A stretch of 64,000 bases of DNA from Symmetrospora coprosmae (Eukaryota > Basidiomycota > Cystobasidiomycetes > Symmetrosporaceae), in contig VUYT01000028.1 of assembly GCA_008802785.1 (NCBI GenBank), forward strand, positions 186,001-250,000, written 5' to 3'. Shown here in pieces: positions 53,070 to 63,188 of the stretch. The notes under the pieces were generated by a model. That model saw only the letters and a list, made by a program, of their open reading frames with translations, did not search any database and had not been told where the DNA came from. How positions within the stretch are numbered: position 1 is the first letter of the stretch; each line of letters opens with the position of its first letter. A program made the translations under genes and the position numbers.

Positions 53070-53865
53070 ATGCACGCCGGAGCTGTGCTGCCGTTAGTCC
53101 TTGGTCTCGCTGCCAACTTGGTTCGCGCATACAAGGTAGAGATCCGCAAGTTTCCGGACCTGGATGTATACGACGGACTGGAACAACCGGCCGGGCTCCC
53201 CTTTAACTGGCTTGTGCCGGCGTACCCAGACCGGGGCTGGGTCCCCAATGCCAATAACAGACCAGAAGACGTGCATCACTACTACAAGCTCCAACTCAAG
53301 CAGGGAGATACGACCTTAAAACGTGAGTAGGGCTCAAGCGATGGATGCCTGGGCTGTAACCGACTGATAGCCCCCTTCCGCTGATGCGCAGAGTATATCT
53401 CCCTGCAGCCAGCTGCCATAACCTGCTCTTTCAGGGTGGACAAGGGGATGTGCATGCGACCGGTACGTCTCGGCCCGTCGATTCTTGCCATGCAGAAATC
53501 GTTTCAGGGTCCACGCGCATCATTGACCTACCCATACGCACCGTCACTGGTCGTGTCACATTGACAAACGCTGCTTCGTTAACGTATCTTCCTTGCCCAT
53601 TGAAAAGGCGAGGTAGCGTGCCATTACTACGTCGACAAGGTCGATGACCAGGCGGAAACATACGACCCTTCGCGATCCAGTTGCGAAATCGTAAGCGGAT
53701 CCCGCGACATGAGCGGCTATCGAAAGACGGCTGCGGCGTACTCACTAACTGAACGATTGCCTCCCGTAGAAGGTGAACGATCACCAATGGATCGAAGCAT
53801 CCGAAACGGTCAATCTGGAGGGAATTGAGATAGAAGTACAGGCTTCCGCCCGGCGCAAGCGCTGA
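53070..53865 (+). CDS. Small secreted protein, unknown function (secreted protein S2)
   Basis: The signal peptide MHAGAVLPLVLGLAANLVRA is followed by YKVEIRKFPDLDVYDGLEQP, PAYPDRGWVPNANNRPEDVH and HYYKLQLKQGDTTLK. The next exon (53392-53462) reads YISLQPAAITCSFRVDKGMC. After one long intron, or two short ones enclosing a tiny exon, between 53463 and 53612 the protein continues VACHYYVDKVDDQAETYDPS, RSSCEI, then KVNDHQWIEASETVNLEGIE, IEVQASARRKR and stop. Four cysteines in C-x(n)-C pairs could form disulphides. No known family recognised. The tail 'EIEVQASARRKR' recalls 'TVEVAAAAKRQKR' of secreted protein S1, and both have a C-x-Y/F-x-x-D segment before it. The splice within 53463-53612 is the weak point. 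Confidence 0.6.
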
Positions 53866-54196
53866 AGCTTCTGAGAGCCGCTTCGATTTAACAGTGGACA
53901 CGCGTGAAGAAGATAGCGTGCACGTCTTCTCTAGCCCAGTGTTGCGCCTGTATACCCGGTAGCCCAAGCGAGCGAGAATTGAGCCCTCGAGACTCTGTCT
54001 GAGGCGCAACGAGACGATGGCCACTGTTTTGTTTGTTAGATCTGTGGCGCGTGCGGTAGTACTGTGCTTCCAGTGATCGCATCGTCAGAAGCAGGCCCTG
54101 CAAAGCCTAACGCTCAGACTTTGCGGACTCCGTTTCCGCGTCGTAAAGCGGAGATGCCCGAGCAACAAGGCTTTGATCCGCTCCAACACCATCACA
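53866..54196. other. Leader/promoter of the F-box-like gene
   Basis: 331 bases; contains a 16-residue upstream open frame, 54154-54204, which starts before and overlaps the main ATG in another frame (see findings). Otherwise nothing identified. Confidence 0.45.
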
Positions 54197-54204
54197 ATGA
54201 CTGA
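54154..54204 (+). promoter_or_regulatory. Upstream ORF overlapping the F-box-like gene's start
   Basis: An ATG at 54154 opens a 16-codon frame that ends with TGA at 54202-54204, five bases past the main ATG's own codon at 54197-54199. Overlapping upstream frames usually lower translation of the main frame. Confidence 0.55.
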
Positions 54205-55584
54205 GGGTCAGAAGAAGGCAGGACGGCCTGGCGGACCGCGAAAGAAGGCGAAGATGGACGCGTCCGTGAGCGCCATGTCCGCTAGCCTTACTTTCGGCTG
54301 CCGTTGACATACCCAGATTTACAGGTTGTCGATGCTGTAACGCAACCCCTCAGACTCGATACGCTGGCGCCCGAAATCATCTCGATGATCTTTGAGGAAG
54401 CTCGGGAGGACTCTGCCCCACATGAGCGTCTCCGCTACTCCCTAATTTGCAAGTCGCTGCAGCCGTTCGGGCAGGAAATCCTTTATCGCGAGGTCGACCT
54501 TTTGAAGGCCAACGAACGTACGCGCCTTTGCGTGTCCGCGGAGCCTGACTGGCATACGACAGACGACGAACGCTACGAATCGGCAAGAAGCAGCGTCGAC
54601 TTTGCGGAGAGTCTTCTTCCTGCTCTGCAGGCACCACAGGTCGAGCATTTCAAGACCTTGTCACTCGACTTCGGGTCTGCAGCTGTGCCCCCATCTTGGC
54701 TTCGACATGCCCTGGCGCGACTATTCCTTCTATTTGAAACTTCAAAAGCAACACTGCACCTGCTCATATCGTCGAGGTCGCTAGACACCACGCTCGTCAC
54801 GCTCCTGGTGCAGACTCGAAAGACCGCTTTTATAGGCGTGACGGTTGAAATTCTCGACTACAAAGATCAGAAGGAGCCACCTGTGGATGCACATGCTCTG
54901 GCAGACGTTGTGATGGTGGAGGCATCCAACGATGAGCATGGCTTCCCCGAATGCGCGGCATGGACGCAGGAACAGCAGATTCACTATCCCTTGTGGACCT
55001 TGGAGGATGACAAAGCCCGCGTCCTCTACTTCATCTCAGGACACGCCAAGGGTCTCTGCCAATCTTTTGCGGCGGCAGCTGCCGTGTCAACGGTCGAACT
55101 GATTCCTACGATGGCGACTAGCTACAGCCCCGGCTTGCTCGAACCTTTCCAGGAAGCGCAGACCGTGAAAGTGGACCTCCGAGAATTTCCCGGCCCCATA
55201 GAGGAGTCCCTCGAAGTTTTGCGGAAGCTCAGGCTGCCAGCCTCTACAACGATGGTCGGTCTCGAAATGGACGAAATTCGACCGTCTCTATCACAACTGC
55301 TTGTCCTTTACCATGATACAAGATGGGCTGCTGGCATCAAGGTGTTCCGCTGGCAATACTGGCCGGATAAGGATAATCCATCTCGACCTGCCACAGCGAA
55401 AGAGCTTGCACTCATCGAAGACGGGCAGTCGTGGCAGAATGTCTTCGCGACCGTGTTGAAGGACAGGGGAGCGAGTTTGGAAATGTGGGTTGGCGAGAAT
55501 GACTGGCGCGTGGTTATTGGGCACGCAGAAGACGGCCCCCTATCTGCTCCGGGAGCGGTACCAGCACAGACCGCAACAGCCTGA
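54197..55584 (+). CDS. F-box-like domain protein with C-terminal leucine-rich-type region
   Basis: Two exons. Exon 1 begins MTEGQKKAGRPGGPRKKAKM (strongly basic) and joins in phase 0 to VVDAVTQPLRLDTLAPEIIS. The F-box-like helices read LRLDTLAPEIISMIFEEARE then SLICKSLQPFGQEILYREVD, the usual 'L+P EI...I ... L..VC+...+.+..LY..+' form seen in large basidiomycete F-box families. The remaining 330 residues are helical or repeat-like (HFKTLSLDFGSAAVPPSWLR, TVELIPTMATSYSPG, TVKVDLREFPGPIEESLEVL, MVGLEMDEIRPSLSQLLVLY), typical of fast-evolving substrate-binding halves. The substrate cannot be predicted. Confidence 0.72.
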
Positions 55585-55974
55585 GGTACCTCCAAGACCG
55601 CGGCTCAAAGCCCTTAGGACGATGATGGATGTCATGCGAAGGCCGGAAGGATAGAGCGAGCTGGTGGGTGCGTGCGCTCGTACCGGAACGCCGCATTGCA
55701 AGAGCTGACACCAAGCCTCCACCTCGAAAGCGATAGCAAGGCATTTGTGCGAATTCGCCTTGACTGGTTCGTATGCAGCCCTCCGTGCCTGCGCATGATG
55801 CTATACGCATTCATTCTCGTCCGGTGTGGCTTTCCGCAACAACAGCAACAGAAATGGGTGTCGTACACGGGCAGGTAGCTGTCATAGGCATTGAAAGATG
55901 ACTGGGTATGCTATGCGTGCGATGAGAGCAGAGTAGTGAAGCCACTGGTGAACCTCGGGCGGGTTGTCGTCCGA
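55585..55974. other. Convergent 3' spacer, F-box-like and CorA-like genes
   Basis: 390 bases between the 3' ends of two convergent genes. No gene or repeat recognised; small frames on both strands lack features. Confidence 0.4.
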
Positions 55975-58900
55975 TCATAACCGCTTCGCCCCGCCATTTT
56001 CGAATGACTTGCGAGATGCCTTGAAGATCCAAGCGACGACGCCGATGACGAGTGCGATGATGATGAGGACTCCGACAAGCACGATCCCAAACACATAGTA
56101 CGCGGCGGGCGAGCCGTCCGAGTTGACTGTATGATCTTCATCTGTCCCGTTGTGAGGGACCTTGACGTTGGTGCCGAAGACGCCTGTTTGACAGCATGTC
56201 AGGCTAGGCGGGTCGCGGCTGGAGCACCGGATATCACTCACCGCAAAAGATATTGATTGGAAGAAAGACCAGAGTGACAATGTACAGCCGCACGATAGCT
56301 TTGTCATTCCCAATTTTTGCGGCCTCGTATGCGAGGCGGAGCACACCCAGATAGGCAGGATGGTCGTGCGAGAGCATGGTATCGAAGAAATGGAGCGTCT
56401 GCTGCATCGTGATAATATGATCTTGCAGATCGCCGAGATAGATGTTGATGTCGTGCCGCTGTCCCGGCTCGGCGTTACCCAGCGAGAGCGCCTCATCCCG
56501 GATGCGCTTTCGCAAACCGCGGACAACATCCGTCTTGGGGATCAGCAGTCGCGAGAGGCCCATGATGAGCTTGCGCGACATTGCGATGCGCTTCAGCATC
56601 TTGCCGCGGTCGTAGAGTTTGTCGTCCACACCCTTGAGCGACTTCTTGGACATGGTGCGCGGAGCGAGCGGGTCGCGTTTGGCATGCGCATGGGCTGATG
56701 ACGGCAGGCCACGGCCAAACTTGCTGAGCGTAGCTTCGCGATGAGACGGTACGGTGGCGCTCTTGACGCTGCCGTACATCTGAGCAAGCGAGCGCGTTTT
56801 AACGAGTGTCGGCAGGCGCAGCTTGAAGAGATGGCTCGGGCGGATGTTCTTGACTTCGCTGACGGGATTGCCGGAGCTTGTCGAGCTTAGCGGCTCGATA
56901 GCAGGTGTCGTCGCTGGATCTGGCTGAACGCGCCGAGGGTCAAAGAGCGGGTTGGCGAGAAACTCGTCGATGTCATCCGATTCAGATTCGATAAAGTCGA
57001 TGAGAGGGAAGAAGGTGTCCACGATGCTGTCCATCAGGCCATATGCGATCCAGTCTGTGGGATCGAAGGAGCAGAAGCGCGTCAGCGCATGATCCGTCCG
57101 GTCGTGTACAGGAGAGTGGGGCTTACGTGAAGAGATATTGCGGGCTATGCCGTACTGCTGTATGCGATCTCGCACTCGCGTGATGTGCTTGTCGATGTCC
57201 TCGAAGTGAAACTGCGAGCAAAAACGGTCAGGTTGCTGCAAGGCTTCCGTCATAGCCTGCGGAGCGCAAATGCAAGTCACTTACCGAGATGACGCCATCA
57301 CCAAACACGACCATGTACACGTTCACCGCCCCGACTCCGACTCCTTCCACACCCTCCTTTGGCCCTTCCACAATCTCGACCTTGCCTTTCCGCCTCGCCC
57401 CGTCGCTGCCTTCGCGAGCGCCGTCGTGTCCCGAGCTACCCGGCGCTGGGCCTGACGAAACTGATACGCGATCATCGAGGGCGACCTTCTCATTACTGCT
57501 ACTTGGGCTCCGCCTCTTCTCGAGAGACGACCGCTTGTCTGCCGAAGACGAACCATCGAGGCCGTGATGCCCCTCATCGAGCCCTTCGGCACTTGGGACC
57601 CGCTTGGCTATGTCTGCGCTGCTGCTGCCCGATCGCCTAGATGCAGAGGAGGCACTGGCCCCTTCCGAGTAGCGGAAGTATGTCTCGTCCAATGCACGAA
57701 AGCTGACAAAGTAATAACCCAGATGATCATAGACTTCGATCTTCTCGCGCGTTTCCTGCCCGAGGATATCCTCGATAGTGAGCGGGTGCAGCGGGATGAG
57801 CTGGCGTCCGGGACAGGTCACGGAGCACGGAGGCATCAGCATTGCGTAAGCTCACACCCGGTCGAGCGGGCCTTCCCACTCACGCGCCGCAGCTGCCGCA
57901 TGTCCTGTATAGACGGACACTGCACATCGAGCCACCATGCAGGCCCAGCATTCCTCGTCTTTCTATCCGTAGCTGGCTTGGTTGTCGGCGGTTCGGGCAC
58001 CTCGGCGCCGTCTGGCCCGTTTTGAAGGGGCACTTTCTCGGAAGCTGGTGAATCTGACGATGCAGCTGAAGCGTGAGCGGCACCGATATCGCCACCGAAT
58101 GACTCTTGCTGGTCACGCTCCTGCCAAAACTCGCGCAGGCGGTCGAGGCAGGGCGTCAACGTGCGCGAGGGCGTCGTCTCGAAGACTTGGGGCGCGGCGG
58201 CCATGCCAGGTGGATGCAGGTGCGGCGCAGTACCAGCGGATCCGTCGCCTTCGCGTTGCTCGGATGACTTGCTCGTATATGGATGAGGGACAGCGCGGGA
58301 GCGTGTCCTGTCCAATCCGGCGCCCTGCTTCTGCTCCTGATCTCGACCATCGAGCGCTGCCTGTAGCGCGTGGCTCAGACGCGGTGTGTAGAGGGTGAAC
58401 GTCGGCTCAGGCGGTATGTAGCTGTCATCCGAGACGCTCGACGCGGTAGAAGAGCGCCAGAAGCGCCAGCCGATGCCAGAGCTCGAGGACGAGCCGGAGG
58501 ACGACGTGGAACTTGTAGAAGAGGACGAGCTGGAAGACGAGGAGCTGGAGGAAGCCGAGTTGCGTCTCGTGCGACGGCGGATGTGCTTGATGGCATCTCC
58601 CGCGCGCGAGCGGACCGTCTTTTGAGTGAGGCGGGAAGAGACGCTAGGCGTGCGGCGCAGATGCGGATAGCGGTGTGCTGCGTGCCTATGATGCTTGCGG
58701 CGGTGTCGCCCTCTCCTCCCGCGCGATGCCAGGCTCAGCTGACCAGCCTGCATGGTTGCTGCGGAGATCGGCTCGTATGCTGCATCGGCGAGATCCATTT
58801 CGAGAATGGAGTCGCGGCCGTGCGACGCGACCCGCTGGAGCGGCAGCGAGTTGGCGCTGGTCGGCCGCTCGCGGGCCAACGGATGCGGAATGTGCGTAAC

Positions 58901-59338
58901 CGCATTGCCATTGCCGCTGAGCTGACGTGTTGTCGTGGTGGTGGTAGTATTGGGCTGCTGCGCTGAATCCGCATGACGGGGTGAAGCAGCAGCGATAGCA
59001 ACGGGCTCTTCCGCCCTATCCTTCAAGGAGCGCAGCTCTTGCAGGGCAATGTCCGCATGATCTTCGTCTGGATGCACCTTCCTCCCCATCCCCATCTGCA
59101 ACCCTGAAGCACCTCCCTCGGCCTGAGCCTCCCTCGACGCTGTCGCATCTGGCCGGATCCTGCGACTGGGATCCTCATCTTCCAGGTCCTTCATGCCGCT
59201 CCCCTGCTCGCCCATGACCTTCAGCTCGAGCGAGTCTCGCTCAGGGTCATGCCCATGCTGCGCTGCTCCGACTCCATCTCCAATCCTGCTGAGGCCCTCG
59301 CTGCGGCCCCCGTGCCCGCCTGCCTGCGCCGCCTTCAT
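55975..59338 (-). CDS. CorA-type divalent cation transporter, large fungal form with GTN instead of GMN
   Basis: CorA/Alr/Mnr2 proteins move Mg2+ across the plasma or vacuolar membrane. A 500-residue N-terminal region is disordered, with a long Ser run (about 58480-58560). The CorA domain begins WWLDVQCPSIQDMRQLRR, then LIPLHPLTIEDILGQETREK, IEVYDHLGYYFVSFRALDET, FHFEDIDKHITRVRDRIQQY, WIAYGLMDSIVDTFFPLIDF. Later: DINIYLGDLQDHIITMQQTL, then helix 1 KAIVRLYIVTLVFLPINIFC joined to GVFGTNVKVPHNG, and helix 2 YYVFGIVLVGVLIIIALVIG. In nearly all CorA relatives the loop after helix 1 has GMN; here it is GTN. The fungal K-V-P after it, as in Alr1 (GMNVKVP), is kept. Start at 59338 (MKAAQAGGHGG) because the next minus-strand gene ends at 59605. 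Confidence 0.88.
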
Positions 59339-59604
59339 TGCCCTGCTCCGACCCTCCCTTAGGGCTGCAGACGGGTCAGCAGAGCTGCGCTGATCCACGA
59401 CGATGGACGCGCGAGGATGACCATAGGCGGGTGTCACTGGGGGGATATCGGTTGGTCGGCGTCGGCGAAAAGCAAAGGCAAGGCGTCTAAGCTCCAAAGG
59501 CGTGGCGTGGCCGTGGCAGTGGAACGTGCTGCTGGGCTTCTTCAGATTGCAACAACACTGTTGGGACAAGGTGCATATAGCTGCCCGCTCTTCTCGTCGC
59601 TCGC

Positions 59605-61513
59605 TCAAACGCCAGACTCTCGCCCCGCTTCTAGCTCCTCGCGCCGGATGGCCTCGCACACCCGCTCTGCGCTCGACACACACCCTTCCAGCAGCGGAAT
59701 GCCCTCTGCCGCCCACGCGCCCACAAACCAGAACCCTCCATGCCCCTGATACCGCCGCTCCGCTGTCGTCTCTCTGTCCCCTCTCTGCCCCTTGCACCGC
59801 TCCTCATCGCCGGTGTGCTGCTGCCCGACATCAAGAAATCGCGGGAGGATCCGCCGGCTCTCGAGCGTGACCTTGGCCCGCTCGAACCGCTGGCTCGACA
59901 GCACGGTATCGCGAGCAATGGCCACTGTCGGGTTGGTGCTCTGCAGGACAGGTGCCCCCGTCTCCGGATGGACGAGGGCCGGATCCAGGCGTGATAGATC
60001 GTGTGTCGCCATTGTGTAGCAAGCAGGCATGCACAGCTCATCCCTGCCACTCCCTCCCTCCCTTTCCTCCCCAGCAACAGCGCGCGATGCCCCGTCCGGC
60101 GAAAGCAGATTCAGTATCCGCCTGTCTGCGAGACTGGCAGGCAGCGTTGCGTCCGCATCCCAGTGGTTTACGACCAGGCTCTGCGTGTAGAGGAATTTGG
60201 CCAGGTCGTCGATGCGGCGCTGCTCGTACTCGAGGGTGGCCGGGTCCGCGTCCGGCGCGTCACGGAGATGCTTCAGGTGGTACCGGAGCAGCGTGCGCGC
60301 CTGGTTCGCCTGCGTCGCAAAAACAACGTGGTCGAATACGCGCTTGACGCCCTGCGAGTCCTCGAGCTCTACACTGGGCCTGCGCGTCCCCGCAGCGCCA
60401 TGAGATATCCGAGCCGGACGGATGTCGACGAGCTCGCAACCAAGGTGGATATTCTCTTCGGGAACGTTCCGCAGAAGCGCAGTGACGACATTTTGGACTC
60501 CGCCCTTGACGACGTAATGGTCCGTCCCGAATGTCCGCGCGACGTATTCGAGCAGTTCGGCGGCGGGGTAGTCGTCGAGCACCTCGTTGGGCGAGCAGGT
60601 CGTCACGCAGGAGAGCAGTGGGACGAGGATGTCGTGCACGAAGCGGTTGGGTAGCTTGGTGCGTGCGCAGAAGTGGCGCAGCGTGCTGCGCGCGACCCAA
60701 TGTTCTCTCGCCCTGCGGGAAGGTGAGCTTGTATGCGTGCTGAGCTTGACGTGGTAGAGCGATAGCAGGAGGAGGTAGACATAGGACCCCGCGTAGAGCA
60801 AGGCCAGCGCGAAGAAGTCGAGGCGACAAGAAGCCCAGGACGGAACGAAGGTCGGCCATGGAAGAAGTGGGGCAGGCTGTGGTTGTGAAGACGGAGCTGC
60901 TTTCGCAGATCTTTGCGCGGCGGGCGAGGGCAACGGCGAGGGAAGGCTGATGGGCCGAAGAGACAGGCCATTGTTGCCATTGTAGATGAAGGTGGTCCGA
61001 GGCCGCTGTTGCTTTTGTGACTCGCTCTTGCTCTCGCTCACGCTCACGCTCACCGTCGCCGCCCCGTCCCGCAAGCTCGCGACGCGTGCAGATCCAGGCA
61101 CGACGCCAAAGGCATAGTCGAAATTGGAGAGCTGTAGCTCGACGCCGAGAGATCTGTAGAGGCGGATGAGGCGCTCATAGTAGCCTGTGCGCGTGTCGCA
61201 GAGCCAGGCTCTCGTGTCCGTCAGTCCAGCTCTAATCTCGCCGCGACTCCGCCCACAAAAATGGCGCGAGGAGGGGCAGGCAGGTCAGCTCACCAGACTG
61301 CAAGGCCCGCATGGGCGAGTCTACTCTGTGCATCCTGCCGTCCTTCCCTTGCACGTCAATGCTCGCGCTGTCCATCCCAATGCTCGACGCCTTTTCGAAC
61401 AGGTGCACCTCCGAGTCGCAGTCGGCCGACGACGAGAGCAGGTGGACTGCCGTCAGACCGGCGAGCCCGCTGCCAATGACGGCTATCCGTGTCCTTGACC
61501 GCTGCGTGTCCAT
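59605..61513 (-). CDS. FAD-dependent amine-oxidase-like oxidoreductase (COG2907 type)
   Basis: Exon 1 starts MDTQRSRTRIAVIGSGLAGL, the dinucleotide-binding GxGxxG, then TAVHLLSSSADCDSEVHLFE and RVDSPMRAL, where this family binds FAD. After an intron in about 61180-61295 it continues YYERLIRLYRSLGVELQLSN, FDYAFGVVPGSARV. The middle has a hydrophobic pair (DFFALALLYAGSYVYLLLLS), RFVHDILVPLLSCVTTCSPN and YYVVKGG-like HYVVKGGVQNVVTALLRNVP. Later VFDHVVFATQANQARTLLRY, and the C-terminal FAD motif GGFWFVGAWAAEGIPLLEGC. This is the layout of predicted NAD/FAD-binding proteins of COG2907, found in bacteria and fungi; the substrate is unknown to me. The hydrophobic segment suggests membrane association. 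Divergent from COQ9. Confidence 0.82.
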
Positions 61514-61736
61514 CGTGAATGGCTGGATATGGGCTATGCTATCCGTGCAGTCGGGGCGAGAGGAAGCCTTCGTCGCCGTGGCCGTCTCCTCGTAAAGCGC
61601 CCTCGACCGCCTTGCGCGTTTCCGCGGCGGGCCCCGTCGCCACCTCGGCCTGGACCCGACGAAAGCTATATCCTCGCCTGTCACTGATATTGCGACTGCT
61701 TCCAGGATACGATAACAGCTACGAATACTGTACGCG
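61514..61736. promoter_or_regulatory. Divergent promoter, FAD oxidoreductase / COQ9
   Basis: 223 bases between two divergent start codons. AT-richer core around 61690-61735 (ATACGATAACAGCTACGAATAC region) could be a COQ9 core promoter. No motif identified with confidence. Confidence 0.45.
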
Positions 61737-62987
61737 ATGGTTCGGCCTTCTGTCCCGCGCTCGATGATCGCCCAGCTCGTCCAGCGGGAGGCGCGCGCGA
61801 ACGCTTCCATGGTTCCGGCCATCAGGAGACATGTCTGGCAATCAGCGACCACAGCGACGTCTGCAACGCGCGCTCGCCGCTATTCTGCATCGGCCACCTC
61901 GCGCTCTGACAGCACCAGCACTGCATCTCCCGCATCTCCGGAGCGCTCGACATGGTACACCTCGCCGGCCGACAGTTTCGACGCCAAGGTCAGCGCGCAC
62001 GATGACATCCGGTGCGTTGGCGAGGGATAACGCCTGCGTTATCGGCATTTTCTGATATGAATCAGGTCGCAGCACCCGCATCCTCGAGGCGTCCCTGCCT
62101 TTCATCCCGTCCACTGGCTTCTCCCTCCGCACCATCCAAGCTGGCGCCGCAGCCCTGCAGCAGTCTGGATCGTCCATGGCAGCTTCGTTCTCCCCGCTCG
62201 CCCTCGACCAGCTCTTCCCTTCTCCCGCGCTCCGCTCTCTCAGCTTGCCCTTACCGCGCCTGTTCCGTCGGGCAAGCGCGCAGGCCCGGGAAGAAGGAGA
62301 GCGCATCGGGCCTTCTCGCGCCCTCCTCGATGCCTGGGCGGCGCACGGGCGCCAACAGCTCAGAGCAGCGATCGTTGCCGATGGCGCCGCGTCGGAGAAG
62401 CTGGATCCGCTGGCCAGCGTGCGGAAAGCATTCAGGCAGAGGCTCGAGTACAATCTGCCCGTCCTGCAGTTCCTGCCAGAGGTGCGAGCGCCAGTGATTG
62501 CATGCCTCAGCACTTAGTGCAATGATTAATCAAGGGACTGCCGTGCCGCATTTGTTCAGGCCATCGCGACGCTGTCCGTCCCAGATCCGAGCAAGGCTTC
62601 TCTCCCCTCGCTGAGTGGGTACAAACAGTATTCTCAGGCGATCGCGGGCGAAATCCTCAGCTTCGCAAAGGCCGAGGTGAGCTCTCCCAGATTGCGTACA
62701 TGGGGCGCTTTGCCAAGTAGAGCTGCGCTGACGTAGTTTACCTTTCACCGCTTGCTGTGCTCTTGCTGCTTCCCTAGGCCTCCCTCACTAGGCTGCAGAC
62801 AGTCTACACCCTTGCAGAAGTGTACCAGCTCTCACCCTCCAGACCCAGCTTCGAGCAAGTCGTGATGCACCTCGATCGGCTAATCGAGCAATCGGCAGGG
62901 TGGGAGTCGACAATATCCGACACGCAGGAATTTGCAGAGTACGTCATGCGGTCATGGCGGGGTATCATCAAGGCGAGAGGGCTGTAG
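61737..62987 (+). CDS. COQ9: COQ9, ubiquinone biosynthesis protein, mitochondrial
   Basis: COQ9 is a lipid-binding protein that supports COQ7 in coenzyme Q synthesis. Exon 1 encodes an Arg/Ser/Ala-rich presequence (MVRPSVPRSMIAQLVQREAR, then ARRYSASATSR). The mature part begins after a phase-2 intron: TRILEASLPFIPSTGFSLRT, then IQAGAAALQQSGSS. The middle has PLPRLFRRASAQ, HGRQQLRAAIVADG and AFRQRLEYNLPVLQFLPE, then AIATLSVPDPSKASLPSLSG and ASLTRLQTVYTLAEVYQLS. It ends FAEYVMRSWRGIIKARGL. The 'L..ALPFV...G+...A+..GA' opening, TetR-like helices, and a closing amphipathic helix that docks on membranes are the COQ9 pattern. Stop at 62985-62987. Confidence 0.85.
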
Positions 62988-63188
62988 AGGTAGAAGGACA
63001 GGCGTCTGCCCGCCGTTGGTTAAGCCACTTTGATTGAACACAACGAAGAGCAAAGAGCGCAACCGAGCTTTTGTCGTATTATCTACAGTGAAAGTGAAGG
63101 CCGAAACGTCGACGCGCGCGGGTATTGACGAATGCAAAGGGTGATTAAGGGCATCCCCAGAGCTGGCTTGGTTATCTGACGGCTCTCG

